A DNA stretch of 64,000 nt from Saccharopolyspora gloriosae. Lineage in GTDB: Bacteria > Actinomycetota > Actinomycetes > Mycobacteriales > Pseudonocardiaceae. Shown in pieces: positions 60,679 through 64,000 of the stretch. Position numbers and translations under genes: made by a program. The stretch spans positions 6,743,470 to 6,807,469 of the forward strand of contig NZ_CP059557.1 in NCBI RefSeq assembly GCF_022828475.1. The letters are read 5' to 3'. Below the pieces are notes generated by a model, which saw only the letters and a program-made list of their open reading frames with translations, was not told where the DNA came from and searched no databases. Every line of letters starts with the position of its first letter. Within the stretch, counting starts at the first letter, position 1.

Positions 60679-60976
60679 GAGTTCGCCCTTCGCGCGGAAT
60701 GCCGACGTGATCGAGGGTAGGCAGCCCACGATGATCACTCCGGCAGCACATGCGTCGGCGTGTCGGCATGACCCTGTCGTGCTACCGCGACACCCCGCCG
60801 GACGAGGCGATTCGACCCGGACGGGCAAGGCGAATCAACGCCCCCTGCGACGAGCTCGGCGAACACGAGACGGACGATCCGCCGCACTGGCGGCCACGAA
60901 CGAGAACGAAGCCGCCACCGAGTCGCGCGCGACAATTCGATTGTCCCGCCATCCGCGCCGAACTAGCGTTCCCGCC

Positions 60977-61462
60977 ATGCGGATCCGGAAGTTCGACGAG
61001 CCCGACTGGCCCGAGGTGTGGCCGATCATCCGCGAGATCGCCCGCGCCCAGGACACGTTCTGCTACGACCCGGACCTCACCGCCGAGCAGGCCCGCGGCC
61101 TGTGGCTGGAGACGTCCCCCGGTCGCACCGTCGTCGCCGTCGACGACGACCGGGTGCTGGGCACCGCCAAGATGGGTCCCAATCGCGCGGGACCGGGAGC
61201 GCACGTCTCCACCGCGAGTTTCATGGTCGCCGCGGACGCCCGCGGGCGCGGCGTCGGAGCCGCGCTGTGCGAGGACACCCTGCGCTGGGCGCGCGACGAG
61301 GGCTACGCAGGCATGCAGTTCAACGCGGTCGTCGAGTCGAACCGCTCGGCGGTCAAGCTCTACGAACGCCTCGGCTTCACCGTGATCGGCACCGTCCCCG
61401 GCGCCTTCCAGCACCCGGACCTCGGACGCATCGGCCTGCACGTCATGTACTGCCCGTTCTGA
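60977..61462 (+). CDS. GNAT-family N-acetyltransferase
   Basis: A 161-residue acetyltransferase: RIRKFDEPDWPEVWPIIREI begins the fold, FMVAADARGRGVGAALCE (about residues 76-93) is the acetyl-CoA-binding motif A, and VESNRSAVKLYERLGF (motif B) follows. It transfers an acetyl group from acetyl-CoA to an amine of unknown identity. TAGCGT lies seven bases before the ATG, so it is probably leaderless. It is convergent with the UvrA-like gene. Confidence 0.93.
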   Translation: MRIRKFDEPDWPEVWPIIREIARAQDTFCYDPDLTAEQARGLWLETSPGRTVVAVDDDRVLGTAKMGPNRAGPGAHVSTASFMVAADARGRGVGAALCEDTLRWARDEGYAGMQFNAVVESNRSAVKLYERLGFTVIGTVPGAFQHPDLGRIGLHVMYCPF

Positions 61463-61489
61463 CGGCGACCGCACGGGCGAGACGGCTGC

Positions 61490-63868
<2,379 letters not shown>

Positions 63869-64000
63869 GGTGTCTCCATCCGTCGAGCGGTCCGCTCTCC
63901 ACGGACCCGCCCGGCTCCCCAGATCCGGCCCGGCTTCGAACCGTGCCGCTTGTGCCCCTGCGCCCGCGCGGGCCGTGATCGCGACGCCGTGCGCAGGACC
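63869..64000. promoter_or_regulatory. Upstream region of UvrA-like gene
   Basis: The last 132 bases hold the ribosome site and promoter of the UvrA-like gene. I see no other feature. Confidence 0.3.

Overview
The window is very GC-rich actinobacterial DNA with GTG/TTG starts, many leaderless genes and long perfect hairpins at gene ends. The gene content (DUF6802 protein, GTP-dependent PEP carboxykinase, PspC mini-protein, mycobacteria-like htdX/fabG4/fadA2/fadE5 genes, VanW-type cell-wall protein) suggests a Pseudonocardiales chromosome, most likely Saccharopolyspora or a close relative. The genus is inferred from family resemblance, not from a database search. No tRNA, rRNA, CRISPR array or secondary-metabolite cluster was seen.

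Layout. 0-4.5 kb: start of an MDR oxidoreductase, a DUF6802 calcium-repeat-like protein, pckG, a tyrosine phosphatase and a small membrane protein. 4.5-9 kb: sugar ABC importer operon (binding lipoprotein and two permeases, no ATPase) diverging from a ROK regulator. 9-12.5 kb: secreted SGNH hydrolase and a large beta-solenoid-like membrane protein. 12.7-15.4 kb: complete polar amino acid ABC importer. 15.8-19.7 kb: secreted EEP-fold protein, a covarying repeat element, PspC, a frameshifted M20 dipeptidase and a GPP34 protein. 20-23.8 kb: 2-oxoacid dehydrogenase operon E1alpha-E1beta-E2 with a translationally coupled leader ORF. 25.6-32.3 kb: lipid-catabolism block (acyl-CoA dehydrogenase, SCP2 protein, TetR regulator, HtdX-like dehydratase, FabG4-like reductase, FadA2-like thiolase). 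32.3-35.3 kb: second repeat element with a hairpin array, an IS110-family element and a frameshifted sulfite-oxidase-like gene. 35.6-45.1 kb: alpha/beta hydrolase, MBL-fold hydrolase, a two-gene module sharing a GGTFSGV..VGQGN motif, NHL-thioredoxin protein, GroES-like protein and VanW protein. 45.1-46.6 kb: intact IS3-family element with a CGG target duplication. 46.8-64 kb: FadE5-like dehydrogenase, OmpA-like lipoprotein, YnfA, SDR, two MFS transporters, PhoX phosphatase, a four-copy tandem hairpin array, HAD phosphatase, S33 peptidase, HEAT-like protein, GNAT and a class II UvrA.

How parts work together. The lipid genes appear to form one regulon. The site YTACYnnnnRGTAR lies between the SCP2 and TetR genes, inside a 26-bp perfect palindrome between fabG4 and fadA2, and twice upstream of the fadE5-like gene 15 kb away, so the TetR protein at 27.8 kb is a plausible common regulator. 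In Mycobacterium tuberculosis htdX-fabG4-fadA2-fadE5 are contiguous; here fadE5 is detached, with two insertion sequences and about 14 kb in between.

The most unusual signals are: (1) two copies of a hairpin element whose 14-bp outer arms differ at seven consecutive positions yet pair perfectly in both copies; (2) the operon pair at 37.8-39.9 kb with a shared motif, one member membrane-anchored; (3) the distributed operator set; (4) a 36-codon leader whose stop overlaps the GTG start of E1alpha; (5) the IS110 element bounded by GCTCCTAT repeats, whose family uses a bridge RNA. Two single-base frameshifts (18.29 kb and 35.00 kb) may be real decay or sequencing errors.
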